A stretch of DNA of 32,722 bases from Pseudomonas fuscovaginae SE-1 (GCF_000364705.1 NZ_AQOH01000024.1:1-32722); one strand, 5' to 3'; positions 1 through 8,715 are shown, numbered from the stretch's first letter. Notes: generated by a model from the sequence alone, not told the origin. A program made the numbers and translations.

Positions 1-2
1 AC

Positions 3-2138
3 GGCGGCGCCCTCACGGTGGTCGCCAACCGGGCGTCCTTCCTGGTGGTGACGCGCGGCCAGCGCAGGGCCTACAGCTTCGGCAAGAGCGGGCAAGGCGG
101 CGACATGTCGCAGGCAGCGCGCGAGCTGGCGATACGAGGCGATATCGTACTGTGCCAATCATCCAACTGGGCCCATACGATCTGCAACGAATACGGTCAG
201 TTCGAGGCCTGGGGCGCGGTGGCTCATGGCGGTACGCCACCCACTCGGGAGGCCGATGCGCAAACGGATATCGGCGTGCTGTTCGAGCGCAGCAGGGCCA
301 AGGCCGAACTGCTGACCTACTTCCGGGATCATCCGCTCGCCAGGCCACTCCACGGCCAGCCGGGCTCCCGGGCAATGACCACTTCGGGTAGCCGCGTGGC
401 CATCCACTCCACGGACTCCAGCTTCTTTCTCTACAGCCAGTCGCCCAGTGGCTCGACCGAGAAAGTCGTGGTCTGGGGTCAGGCCGACGCTGGCGGCAGC
501 CTGCCGCTGGGGGTTCGCCAGGTACTGGAAAGCAGTATGATCGAAGCGGTGTACAGCACCAACAATGCCTACGGCGCGATCGTCACCCAGGGCGAGGTCC
601 AGGGGGTGGTCGTGGTCTGGGGCACGTCGCTGGAGGATGGTGATGCCGGCGAGATTCCCGAGGTACTGCAGGACCACCTGCGCTCCGGTGTCATCGAGAT
701 CTACTCGATCAAGAGCTGGCCGCCCCGCGACCCACCGCCCGGGCGTATCAGTGCCTCTTTCGCCGCGCGTCTCGACAACCACACCTACGGGTTGTGGGGC
801 GGCAACGTCAGGGACCAGCTCTTCGACCCTTCGGCACCGGAAGGGCCAAGGCTGCTGGCGCCTACCGTCGACGATGCCAGTGGCGGCAACCCGGCCACGC
901 TCAACCCCTACCTGGTGAGAAACGGCGCCACCGTACGAGTGCCGGCCAACCTGGCCCTGTTGCCCACGGACAAGGTCCAGGTGGTCTGGACCGCGACAAC
1001 CGCCGCAGGCTCCCATACCTCGGGCCAGGTCGACGCCAATCCGGGCGGGATGAGCTTCACGATTCCAGCCGCTCAGGTGGCCTTTACCCCCAATACCACG
1101 GTCAGGGTCAAGTACATCGTGACCCGCGCCGGCATGCCCCTGCCGGACTCGCCTACCCTGACCCTCAACGTTGAGAAAATGCCCAGCGCCAACCTGCCGA
1201 CACCCAAGGTCTACCAGGATGGGGTTGAAGTCACCGGTGCCACGCTGGATGTCAGCAAGGCTACCGAGATCCGGATCTATGCATGGCCCCTGTGGGCCGC
1301 GAACCAGAAGGTCTGGTTACAGTTGGCCGGCAAGCAGGCCGGTAACGCCGACCATGACCTGGCGCTCTGGACCGCCTCTGCGGTGACAAGCGCGGAAGTG
1401 CAGCGCGGCTATCTGGTCAAGGCCGTACCGGCCAGCTATCTGACGCAACTACTGAATGGCTCCACGCTTGCGATCATCTTCAAGGCGACCTTTGACGGCA
1501 GCGCCACGCAAGCGCAGGCTACCGTGTTTCCTGTACGGACCCTGACTGTCGTCAGCTACCCCCCCCTGAACTTCGACACCAGCAACAAGACCCTCTCGGT
1601 TTCCGGCTACTACTCGGTCAGGGGCCGTCCGCCGGTCACGCCACCAGCCAGCGCGGTGTATACGCGCACCGCTTCAGGCGGAACCCCACCCTACACCTAC
1701 CGATCTTCGGACAGTGGCGTGGCGGTGGTCGACGGCGATTCCGGTGAGCTCAGGGCGGCGGCGAACGGCTTTAGCACGATCACCGTCAGCGACAAGGCCG
1801 GGCAGGAGGCCAGCTACCTGATCGTGGTAACGGGCGTGAAGGAAGTGGTGGACCTGAACAGAACCGCCAATCATGCCAATGCCATCAGCCAATGTGAGCA
1901 GCAGGGCCTTCAGCTCATGTCACTGGATGACTACAAGGCGTTCTGGCGACTCTATTACCCGTCCAGCAGTCCCGTGGCCCAATACGTGGGCTGGGGCAGC
2001 GGCACGCTCTGGTGCTGGAGCCGAACCAATGTCAATGCCAGCACGGCCTGGGCCTATAACCCCAATGGATCGGATGCCGACAGGAACGGGAGCAGTGCCA
2101 CGAAGAATTATGCCTATCGAGTGGTTGGGCTGAGGTAG
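3..2138 (+). CDS. RCC1-like / Ig-like repeat surface protein, 3' part
   Basis: This is the C-terminal ~710 residues of a larger protein. The reading frame is open to the left edge (first full codon at 3), so the true start lies outside the window. The first third carries RCC1-like blade motifs: alternating 'AFxA'-like strands and WG turns such as VVWGQADAGG, VVVWGTSLEDG and YGLWGGN. The middle has beta-rich Ig-like segments, ending in a BIG2-like domain with SGGTPPYTYRSSDSGVA and a DSGELRAAANG turn. The last ~90 residues hold two Cys and many Trp/Tyr (ISQCEQQG, LWCWSRTN), resembling the lectin-like tips of large bacterial adhesins. Surface exposure and adhesion are inferred from architecture only; no secretion signal can be seen because the N-terminus is missing. 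A delta-60 repeat gene follows 67 bp downstream on the same strand and may be co-transcribed. Confidence 0.75.
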   Translation, partial: GGALTVVANRASFLVVTRGQRRAYSFGKSGQGGDMSQAARELAIRGDIVLCQSSNWAHTICNEYGQFEAWGAVAHGGTPPTREADAQTDIGVLFERSRAKAELLTYFRDHPLARPLHGQPGSRAMTTSGSRVAIHSTDSSFFLYSQSPSGSTEKVVVWGQADAGGSLPLGVRQVLESSMIEAVYSTNNAYGAIVTQGEVQGVVVVWGTSLEDGDAGEIPEVLQDHLRSGVIEIYSIKSWPPRDPPPGRISASFAARLDNHTYGLWGGNVRDQLFDPSAPEGPRLLAPTVDDASGGNPATLNPYLVRNGATVRVPANLALLPTDKVQVVWTATTAAGSHTSGQVDANPGGMSFTIPAAQVAFTPNTTVRVKYIVTRAGMPLPDSPTLTLNVEKMPSANLPTPKVYQDGVEVTGATLDVSKATEIRIYAWPLWAANQKVWLQLAGKQAGNADHDLALWTASAVTSAEVQRGYLVKAVPASYLTQLLNGSTLAIIFKATFDGSATQAQATVFPVRTLTVVSYPPLNFDTSNKTLSVSGYYSVRGRPPVTPPASAVYTRTASGGTPPYTYRSSDSGVAVVDGDSGELRAAANGFSTITVSDKAGQEASYLIVVTGVKEVVDLNRTANHANAISQCEQQGLQLMSLDDYKAFWRLYYPSSSPVAQYVGWGSGTLWCWSRTNVNASTAWAYNPNGSDADRNGSSATKNYAYRVVGLR

Positions 2139-2205
2139 GACACACAGGATGGAACGGGTTTCGAACTGAGTGAACGCGCGTCGAACACACCACGGGAGCC
2201 TTCAT

Positions 2206-3819
2206 ATGAACAGGGCAGATAGTGCAAGAAAATCACGCAACGCGGGAACGTTGGATCCGGACTTCGCGGCCAATGGCCTTCTACAGCCCGACCCGACGAG
2301 TCGCGGCCAGGCTACCAGCGTCATCCGGGATGCGCAACGAAGTCACCTGATCTTCACCTGCAACCTGCCCCTGCCTCACCTCTATCGGGCCTCGGCCAAT
2401 GGCGAAGTGGACCCAACCTTTGGCGCAGGCACAGGGTATGTACCGGTCATCTTCGTGCCGAACCGACAGGAGACTGCCGAACGCGTGCTGCAGCAGCCCG
2501 ATGGCAGGATTGTCGTGATCGGGCTCTCGCACGATCAACCGTTGACGTTCACGGAATCGGCGGTCGCACGCTTCAACGTCGATGGTCGACCCGATCCGGG
2601 CTTCGGTTCAGGCGGTGTCGTGGTGCCGGATATCGTTCCCGAGGGGGCAACGCCCACCGGTCCGATCCACGGCGCCCTCCAGGCCGATGGCAAGATCCTG
2701 ATCAGCTGCCGCTATTCCATTTTCGACGATCCCCGCCAACTGCAGGTTGGAGTATTGGCGCGCCTCAACACCAATGGGGCCCTCGACCGCACCTTCGGCC
2801 AGGACGGCGTTGTGGTGTTCCGGGGTGCATTCGACTACGAGCTCGGGGCAGTTCTGCCACAACCGGATGGCAAGATCGTGATCGGCACCCTCCATCACGA
2901 GCGTCCGAGCCGGGCGATGCTGGTGAGGCTCACCGGTTCAGGCGAGATCGATCGATCCTTCGGCAATAACGGCCAGGCCCCTGTCGCCTCGCAGGAAGTG
3001 CCGGGGTCGATCATCCTGGATCGCCAAGGCCGGCTGATCTGCACCGGCAACCAATTCCTTCAAACCCAGCCGGGTGCCATCGTGCTGCGGTTCAAGACCG
3101 ATGGCAGTTTGGACCCGACCTTCAACAGCGCGCGCCAGGAAGGGTGTTACTGGCGAGAAATTGCACTGCTGCCCGATAGCAGGATCGTTGCCGTGGGACG
3201 GAGCCAATCCGACACGAGCCTTTTCGCGACGCTGAAGGCAGATGGAGCGCTGGATCAGATTGCCACGGGATATCCCGGCGAGTATCGGTCGCTTGCGCAG
3301 CAGCCGTCGGTGCCACGCTGTGTCGTGGTGGGCGACCTGTCCGAGACCCCGACGGTCTTCGGGCTTCGTCTGCCCACGACTCCACTTCCCGAGGACACCG
3401 ACTTTGTCGACTACAACTGGAATGGCTGGGAAAAAGGGCCGGCGGCTGCCGACCCCCGCGACTTGGTGATCAGGCACGCTGCCGGTATCTGGTATCTGTG
3501 GAACTACACGCACACCGACGATTCCGAAGGCGTCATTCTGCACAAGACCTTTATCCTGGAACCCGGTCGCCGGTATGAGTTCGCGATAGAGGTCAAAAGA
3601 TACGAGGGGCGCTTTGCCGTACCGATCCTGTCCACCTCGGCCAATGGCGCGACGGTGGGAGCAGAACTGGCAGTGACCGATCTGAACAACTGGATGCCAC
3701 TCAAGGGCACCTTCACCCCATCAGTGCGCACGGTGGAACTGGCGATTGTCAGCCATCTCGCCACCGGTCGCGGCAACGACTACATGATCAAGGGCCTCGT
3801 GGTCAGGGCGCTGTCCTGA
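2206..3819 (+). CDS. Delta-60 repeat protein with C-terminal beta-sandwich
   Basis: This 537-residue protein has about seven delta-60 repeats spaced roughly 50-60 residues apart. The 'G-x-hydrophobic-D-xx-F-G-xx-G' units include GTLDPDF, GEVDPTFG, GRPDPGFG, GALDRTFG, GEIDRSFG and GSLDPTF, interleaved with 'QxDGKI' strands (QPDGRIVVIG, QADGKILIS, QPDGKIVIG). These repeats form beta-propeller-like structures in large exported proteins; their function is not established. From about residue 395 the sequence changes to a Trp- and Tyr-rich beta-sandwich (NWNGWEKG, YLWNYTH) resembling a carbohydrate-binding or jelly-roll domain. The ATG at 2206 is preferred because GGGAG lies 7-8 bases upstream. A GTG at 2170 would add 12 residues without a clear ribosome site. 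No signal peptide is visible, so export would need another route. The gene ends at a strong inverted repeat. Confidence 0.8.
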   Translation: MNRADSARKSRNAGTLDPDFAANGLLQPDPTSRGQATSVIRDAQRSHLIFTCNLPLPHLYRASANGEVDPTFGAGTGYVPVIFVPNRQETAERVLQQPDGRIVVIGLSHDQPLTFTESAVARFNVDGRPDPGFGSGGVVVPDIVPEGATPTGPIHGALQADGKILISCRYSIFDDPRQLQVGVLARLNTNGALDRTFGQDGVVVFRGAFDYELGAVLPQPDGKIVIGTLHHERPSRAMLVRLTGSGEIDRSFGNNGQAPVASQEVPGSIILDRQGRLICTGNQFLQTQPGAIVLRFKTDGSLDPTFNSARQEGCYWREIALLPDSRIVAVGRSQSDTSLFATLKADGALDQIATGYPGEYRSLAQQPSVPRCVVVGDLSETPTVFGLRLPTTPLPEDTDFVDYNWNGWEKGPAAADPRDLVIRHAAGIWYLWNYTHTDDSEGVILHKTFILEPGRRYEFAIEVKRYEGRFAVPILSTSANGATVGAELAVTDLNNWMPLKGTFTPSVRTVELAIVSHLATGRGNDYMIKGLVVRALS

Positions 3820-3943
3820 AAACCGGGTGTCACGATGTGATCCTCGCCCTTGCCGGCTCTGCACATCCGGGATATCTCGGCCATGCGCAGGGGGTAGTGA
3901 GCGGCATGTTGCGTGCCCTGTCAATCAGCCCCCGAACTGGCTC

Positions 3944-3974
3944 TGGGTCCCGCTCATCACACTAGCGGGACCCA
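3944..3974. terminator. Perfect 11-bp inverted repeat between convergent genes
   Basis: TGGGTCCCGCT (3944-3954) and AGCGGGACCCA (3964-3974) form an uninterrupted 11-bp stem with a 9-base loop. It sits between the convergent ends of the delta-60 gene and the rhodanese-lyase gene, 6 bases past the stop of the latter. The flank CTTTCCC is only weakly U-rich, so it may be a bidirectional terminator or an mRNA 3'-end stabiliser. Confidence 0.6.
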
Positions 3975-3980
3975 CTTTCC

Positions 3981-6719
3981 CTAGAGGACATCAAACCCCC
4001 GCTGCAGATCCTCGATCAACGACTCCACCGCCTCCAACCCGATATGCAGGCGAATCACCGGATGGCTCGCCGCCACCGGGAACTGCCGATCACCCAGGTC
4101 GGCCAGCGTCACCAGACTCTCGTAACCGCCCCACGACGCCCCCAGCCCGAACAGCTGCAAGGCATCGATGAACGCCTCGGCCTGGCGCTTGTCGGCCTCG
4201 GCGAATTCGAACGACAGCAGGCCGTTGCTGCCGCTGAAGTCGCGTTGCCACAGCGCATGCCCCGGATGCTCCGGCAAGGCCGGGTGGAACACCTGCCGCA
4301 CCTGTGGCTGTGCCTGGAGCCATTGGGCGATTTCCACCGCCTGGCGCTGGTGCACCTCCAGCCGCGCCGCCAGGGTCCGCGCACCGCGCAGCACCAGGTA
4401 GGCGTCGTCCGGGCTGACGGTGTTGCCGAAGCTGTCGCTCATGCGTGACAACGCCGGCCAGGCGGCCTCGGTGGTACAGACACTGCCCATCACCACGTCG
4501 CTGTGGCCGGCCAGGTACTTGGTCAGGGCCATGATCGAGATGTCCGCGCCCAGTGCCAGCGGCCGGTACTGGTAGGCCGAGCCCCAGGTATTGTCCACCG
4601 CCACCAGGATGTTGCGCGGCTTGCACAGGGCGATGATCGCCGGCAGGTCGGCCAGTTCGTACAGCAACGAGCCCGGTACCTCGCAATAGACCATCCGCGT
4701 GTTGGCGCGCAGCCGGGCTTCAAGGTCCTGGCCATCGGCCGGGAAGTACTCGACCTCGATGCCGAACGGCCCGAGAAACTCCCTCGCCAACTGACGCACC
4801 GGTCCATACACGCCATCGGTGATCAGCACATGGTCGCCCGGACGCAGGTAGGCCAACAGGGTCTGCGCCACCGCCGCCAGACCGGTGCCGAACAACCGGG
4901 TGCGGTGGCCGCCTTCCAGCTCGGTCACCAGGTCTTGCAGGGCAAAGGCCGTGGGATTGCCGCGGGCGCCGTAGCTCAGTACCTGTTCGTGGTCGCGTCG
5001 GCGACGGGCTTCGCGCATTTGCGCAACGTTGTCGAACAGCACCGTGCTCAGGCGCGTCACCGGCACGTTCACCGCCCGTGCCCCATGGCCACCAGCCGTA
5101 CGCGCGGCATGGACCAGACGAGTGCGCACATCGACGGCGGCAGCCGGTGGCAGCGGGCTCAGGCTGGCGATCTCGGCCTCGGTCATCTGCCCCAGCAGTC
5201 CGGTTTCCCAGGCCAGGTACTGGCGTGCCGCGTCCTTGTTGCCGGAATGGCGGTCGTGGGTGAAGAACAGGAAGTCGATGCAACGTTCATCGGGCAAGGC
5301 CGCCGCGTCGCTGACCAGCGCCAGCCCGGCCGCCTGCCAGCTGGCAAGGTCCCCCGCCAGCAGCCGCGCGGCGGCCTGTTGCGCCGGTGGCAATTCCAGC
5401 AGCGCCAGGCGGGCGACCGCCGGATCATCCGCAATCAGTACCAGTGGCCGCTGCTCTGCAGCCACCTGGGCCGCCAGCAACGGGCGGATCGACCATTGCG
5501 AGCCGGCCAGATGGCGTTTGCGAAAACTCATGCCCGGACGCAGGTCGATCAGCGCCACGGCATCTTCAGCCAACGCGCCCAACAGCTCGGGCGCGCTGAT
5601 GCTCGGCAGCGCCGGCTGTTCGTCGGTGGCCGGCAGCGGCAACCGCAGGCCACTGTGCAAGCCGCCTTCGAGTACCTGGGCGTCATGCCCCAGTTGCCGC
5701 AACCAACTGGCGACGATCGGCGCCCGCACGCCATCATCGTCGAACAGCACCAGCCGTGCCTGGCGCACGCCGATGTAGAGGTCGGTGGCCTGGATCAACT
5801 GGCCGCCCGGTGTGTGTTGCGCGCCGGGCAAAGTGCCGAGGGCGAATTCTTCGGCACTGCGCACGTCGCAGAGGAACAGGCTGCCCTCACCGCTCTCGGC
5901 CCAGGCGGCAACCTGCGCGGCACCGACATTCGGTACGGCGGCGCGCTGCGCCAGCTTCCGCGCCGCCACGCGCTGCTGCTCGACACCGGCCGGCGCCTGC
6001 TCGTCGCGGTAGCGCCGGGTGCTGCCATGCTCCAGTTGCAGGTCGGCCAGGTACCAGCCCTGGGTACCGTTCTCCAGGGCATAGACCGGGTTCTTCACGC
6101 CCAGGTTGATCAGGGTCTGCGCGCCGATGATGCCGCGGGTACGGCCGGCGCAGTTGACCACCACCGGCGTCGCTTCGTCCGGCACCAGGTCGTGCAGGCG
6201 ATAGCCCAGCTCGCCGTTGGGGCAGCAGATCGAACCGGGGATGGTCATCTTGCGGTATTCGTCGAACGGCCGGCCATCGAGCAGCACCAGCGGCCGGCCG
6301 TCGGCCTGCCAGGCCGCCAGTTCAGTGGCGCTGATGTGCGGCGTGTGGCACGCCTCTTCGACCCGTTCGCCAAAGGCCTTGGATGGCACGTGGACGCCGG
6401 CGAACAGTTGCAGGCCGGCCGCCTGCCAGCCGTTGGCGCCGCCTTCGAGGCGGTGGACCTGACGGTAGCCCAGCTCGGCCAGGCGCTGCGCCGCGCGCAG
6501 CGACAGCTCGCCGCCGTCCTGGTCGTAGATCACCAGGCGCACCGCCGGGTTCGGGGCCAGGCGCCGGGCTTCCAGCTCCAGGCGGCTATAGGGCAGGTGC
6601 ACGCCATGGAACAGGTGCGCCTCGCCGTACTGGCCGTGCTCACGGACGTCGAACAGGGCGATTTCCCGGCCATCGAACAGCCACGTCTGCAACTGCGCCG
6701 GGGTAATGGTTGTACTCAC
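3981..6719 (-). CDS. Four-rhodanese / cystathionine-lyase-type PLP fusion enzyme
   Basis: This 912-residue protein starts at GTG 6719, with GAGG a few bases upstream. Four rhodanese-like domains lie at about residues 5-115, 125-230, 265-360 and 375-470. Only the second keeps a catalytic loop cysteine (Cys190 in NCAGRTRG); the matching positions in domains 1, 3 and 4 are acidic or otherwise non-cysteine (YDQDGG, FDDDGV, IADDPA). After a linker, residues ~535-912 form a Cys/Met-metabolism PLP-dependent enzyme (fold type I, MetC/MetB-like), with the Schiff-base lysine Lys734 in MALTKYLAGHSD. Such lyases cleave C-S bonds in cystathionine or cystine; rhodaneses carry sulfane sulfur. The fusion could pass persulfide sulfur from the lyase to Cys190, which is inference. 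A thiol-dioxygenase gene lies 78 bp upstream on the same strand, so a cyst(e)ine or thiol catabolic operon is likely. Confidence 0.9.
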   Translation of the reverse strand: MSTTITPAQLQTWLFDGREIALFDVREHGQYGEAHLFHGVHLPYSRLELEARRLAPNPAVRLVIYDQDGGELSLRAAQRLAELGYRQVHRLEGGANGWQAAGLQLFAGVHVPSKAFGERVEEACHTPHISATELAAWQADGRPLVLLDGRPFDEYRKMTIPGSICCPNGELGYRLHDLVPDEATPVVVNCAGRTRGIIGAQTLINLGVKNPVYALENGTQGWYLADLQLEHGSTRRYRDEQAPAGVEQQRVAARKLAQRAAVPNVGAAQVAAWAESGEGSLFLCDVRSAEEFALGTLPGAQHTPGGQLIQATDLYIGVRQARLVLFDDDGVRAPIVASWLRQLGHDAQVLEGGLHSGLRLPLPATDEQPALPSISAPELLGALAEDAVALIDLRPGMSFRKRHLAGSQWSIRPLLAAQVAAEQRPLVLIADDPAVARLALLELPPAQQAAARLLAGDLASWQAAGLALVSDAAALPDERCIDFLFFTHDRHSGNKDAARQYLAWETGLLGQMTEAEIASLSPLPPAAAVDVRTRLVHAARTAGGHGARAVNVPVTRLSTVLFDNVAQMREARRRRDHEQVLSYGARGNPTAFALQDLVTELEGGHRTRLFGTGLAAVAQTLLAYLRPGDHVLITDGVYGPVRQLAREFLGPFGIEVEYFPADGQDLEARLRANTRMVYCEVPGSLLYELADLPAIIALCKPRNILVAVDNTWGSAYQYRPLALGADISIMALTKYLAGHSDVVMGSVCTTEAAWPALSRMSDSFGNTVSPDDAYLVLRGARTLAARLEVHQRQAVEIAQWLQAQPQVRQVFHPALPEHPGHALWQRDFSGSNGLLSFEFAEADKRQAEAFIDALQLFGLGASWGGYESLVTLADLGDRQFPVAASHPVIRLHIGLEAVESLIEDLQRGFDVL

Positions 6720-6756
6720 GAAAGCCTCGTCTCGGGATGATGCAGTGAGGGCGGCA

Positions 6757-6773
6757 GCCGCTGTCGCAGCGGC
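6757..6773. other. Short intercistronic hairpin
   Basis: GCCGCT (6757-6762) and AGCGGC (6768-6773) pair around a 5-base loop in the 78-bp gap between the dioxygenase and rhodanese-lyase genes. There is no T-run, so a processing or stability hairpin is as likely as attenuation. A 6-bp stem is weak evidence in GC-rich DNA. Confidence 0.25.
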
Positions 6774-6797
6774 CGGCCGGTCTTCGAAGAATAGGGG

Positions 6798-7394
6798 TTA
6801 CGCGTAGGCCCTGATCGACGGCGCCATCTGCGACTTGTTGTAGTTGAGCACCGTGCCATCGTCCTGCACGCCGTAGCGCCCTTCCAGGGATTCCAGCGGG
6901 CGGCCGTAGAGATGGAAGTGCAAGGTCGCCTGTTCGCCATCGACACGGATGCTGTGCAGGTCTTCGCCGAGGAAGGCGATCGAGGTACCCGGCTGCACCA
7001 CCACTTCGCGCGCAAGCTCCAGCACCGCCCGGGTCGGATCGCTGCCATCGTCGCGGCGGGCATAGACGCGGTTCAGCTCCTGGCCCTCGATGGCGCTGAT
7101 CACCGCCCAGGTCTCGTGGTTGTGGGCGACGGTGTTCTTGCCTGGCAACAACGAGTTCAGGTACAGGGTCGGGGTTTCGCCGTCGTCGTTGAGGCGGTAG
7201 CGGAACGCGGTGTTGCCCTCGCCCGCCACCGGCGCCGGAAAGCTGTCGAAGTTGAACAGGTCACGGCGCTCGGCCAGTTCCTCCAGCAGCGCGACGATCT
7301 GCTCCAGGGCTGCGCGGTCGACGCCACGCTGGTGGATGGCGCGGATCTTCACCAGGAAAGATTCGATCACGTGGGCGCGTTCGGTAGTGCTCAT
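6798..7394 (-). CDS. Thiol dioxygenase-type cupin (cysteine / 3-mercaptopropionate dioxygenase family)
   Basis: This 198-residue single-domain cupin starts at ATG 7394, with GAGGA about 9 bases upstream. The metal site is visible as the HNH pair in PGKNTVAHNHETWAV and a third histidine in GEDLHSI. A further HFHLYG strand lies near the position of the S-H-Y triad of characterised enzymes. The family uses Fe(II) and O2 to oxidise a thiol to a sulfinate. The W after the HxH and the short overall length recall bacterial 3-mercaptopropionate dioxygenase more than mammalian cysteine dioxygenase, but the substrate cannot be fixed from sequence. It lies between an ABC ATPase fragment (29 bp upstream) and the rhodanese-lyase gene, all on the minus strand. 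A P. aeruginosa 3-mercaptopropionate dioxygenase gene is, from memory, also followed by a multi-rhodanese gene. Confidence 0.85.
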   Translation of the reverse strand: MSTTERAHVIESFLVKIRAIHQRGVDRAALEQIVALLEELAERRDLFNFDSFPAPVAGEGNTAFRYRLNDDGETPTLYLNSLLPGKNTVAHNHETWAVISAIEGQELNRVYARRDDGSDPTRAVLELAREVVVQPGTSIAFLGEDLHSIRVDGEQATLHFHLYGRPLESLEGRYGVQDDGTVLNYNKSQMAPSIRAYA

Positions 7395-7423
7395 GGGCAA
7401 GTTCCTCAAAGGGTGGATCACGG

Positions 7424-7980
7424 TCAGACGGACAGGCTGAAGGGGCTGATATTGGTCAGGCGGAACGGGTCGGCCGCTGGCGGGCGACGGTGGTCGCCGA
7501 GGGCGTGCCGGAGGAATTCGCGGGTCCGTTCGCTCCGCGGCTGCTGGAAGATCTGCCCGGCGCTGCCGGACTCGACGATGCGACCGTTCTCGGTGAAATA
7601 GACCACGTCGCTGATCTCCTCGGCGAAGCGCATTTCGTGGGTGACCAGCACGCAGGTCATGCCCTCCTCGGTCAACTCGCGAATCACCGTCAGCACTTCG
7701 CCGACGGTTTCCGGGTCGAGGGCCGACGTCACCTCGTCGAACAGGATCAGCTCCGGGCGCATCGCCAGGGTGCGGGCGATCGCCACGCGCTGCTGCTGGC
7801 CGCCGGACAGCTGGCCGGGATAGGCCTCGGCCTTGTGCTCCAGGCGCACCTTGGCCAGTAGTTGCCGGGCCTGTTGCTCGGCCTCGGCGCGGCGGCGGCC
7901 GAGCACCTTGCAGGGGGCGATCAGCAGGTTCTCCAGTACCGACAGGTGCGGGAACAGGTTGTATTGCTGGAAAACGAAAG
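7424..7980 (-). pseudogene. Amino-acid ABC transporter ATP-binding protein, 5'-truncated
   Basis: The conserved reading frame begins abruptly at FVFQQYNLFPHL, the Q-loop of a GlnQ-type ATPase, and runs to the stop. It holds the signature LSGGQQQRVAIAR, Walker B LILFDEV (with V where P is usual after DE), the D-loop SALDPE and the switch histidine in VTHEM. The P-loop and the first ~80 residues of the usual ~250 are missing, so the product cannot bind ATP normally. At 7980 the sequence switches directly into a LysR gene on the other strand. The Q-loop and surrounding motifs place it with polar amino-acid or cyst(e)ine importers. Given the sulfur genes downstream, cyst(e)ine or a related thiol compound is the likely former substrate. 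An internal ATG at 7906 could start a still shorter product. Confidence 0.85.
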
Positions 7981-8697
7981 GTGGGGATCCGCCTGTTCCA
8001 GAAACAGGGCCGACAGAAACAGCTCACCGAACCGGGCCGACAGTTGCTGCGCCATGCCCGGCAAATGCTCTCGCTCAACGACGAAGTACTCAACTCACTG
8101 CAAGAGAGCCATCTCAGCGGCGTGCTGCGCATCGGTTCGCCCCATGACATCGCCGACACCATCCTGCCGCCGATCCTCAGCCACATCGCCCGCTCGGCCC
8201 CGCGCTTGCGTCTGGAGATCGACGTGGGCCGCAGCCCGTACCTGATGGAGGATCTGCACCGGGGCAAGATCGACATGGTGATTTCCACCCGCGAGGACTC
8301 GCGACTGCAGGGCTTCGCCCTGCGCACCTCGCCGGTGTGGTGGATCTGCTCGGCGCAATACATCCATGTGCCGAACGAGCCGTTGCCGCTGATCCTGGTG
8401 GAGGAACCGAGCATCTATCGGCGTTATGCCATCGAAGCGCTGGAGCGCGCCGGGATTGCCTGGCGCCAGGCGTACCTGGCATCGAACCTGATCGGTATCA
8501 AGGCGGCGATCCGCGCCGGGTTGGGCGTGACGCCGCGCAGCATGGAACTGCTGGGGCCGGACATGCGGGTGCTGGGCGAGAACGACGGCTTGCCGCGGTT
8601 GCCGGACGTCACCTACCACCTGTGGATCCGGCCAAATACGGTGAACCCACTGGTGCGCCGAGCCTACGACCTGATCCGCGCGAGCCAGGGGCTGTAG
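7981..8697 (+). pseudogene. LysR-family regulator lacking its DNA-binding domain
   Basis: The frame enters at VGIRLFQKQGRQKQLTEPG, which in LysR proteins is about residue 57, immediately after the helix-turn-helix and 'LEExLG' segment. From there the protein is intact: linker helix LRHARQMLSLNDEV, then the effector domain (VLRIGSPHDIADTILPPIL to VRRAYDLIRASQGL), about 238 residues. The missing N-terminal ~56 residues are the winged helix, so the product cannot bind DNA in the normal way. The head-to-head junction with the truncated ABC ATPase shows that a former divergent promoter region has been lost. LysR genes commonly lie divergent to the operon they control, so this was probably the regulator of the former transporter and sulfur operon. 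Confidence 0.87.
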
Positions 8698-8715
8698 CGG
8701 TTCGGCACCCCATCC

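Noticed and set aside
159..1016. A 285-residue minus-strand open frame under the RCC1-like gene.
   Set aside because: It is antisense to a well-supported repeat protein and shows His/Gly/Val shadow composition with no motif.
4503..6740. A 745-residue plus-strand open frame.
   Set aside because: It lies wholly antisense to the rhodanese-lyase fusion, has Gln/Arg/Ala-rich shadow composition and no recognisable motif. This is common in GC-rich DNA.
7985..7990. BamHI site next to the deletion join as proof of a cloning chimera.
   Set aside because: GGATCC falls on natural LysR codons for Gly-Ile-Arg, and the join is 4-5 bases outside the site. It is worth noting but not proof.
6798..8414. A 538-residue minus-strand open frame covering the cupin gene and continuing to 8414.
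   Set aside because: Only the last 198 residues have cupin homology and a ribosome site. The rest is antisense to the LysR fragment and out of frame with the ABC ATPase.
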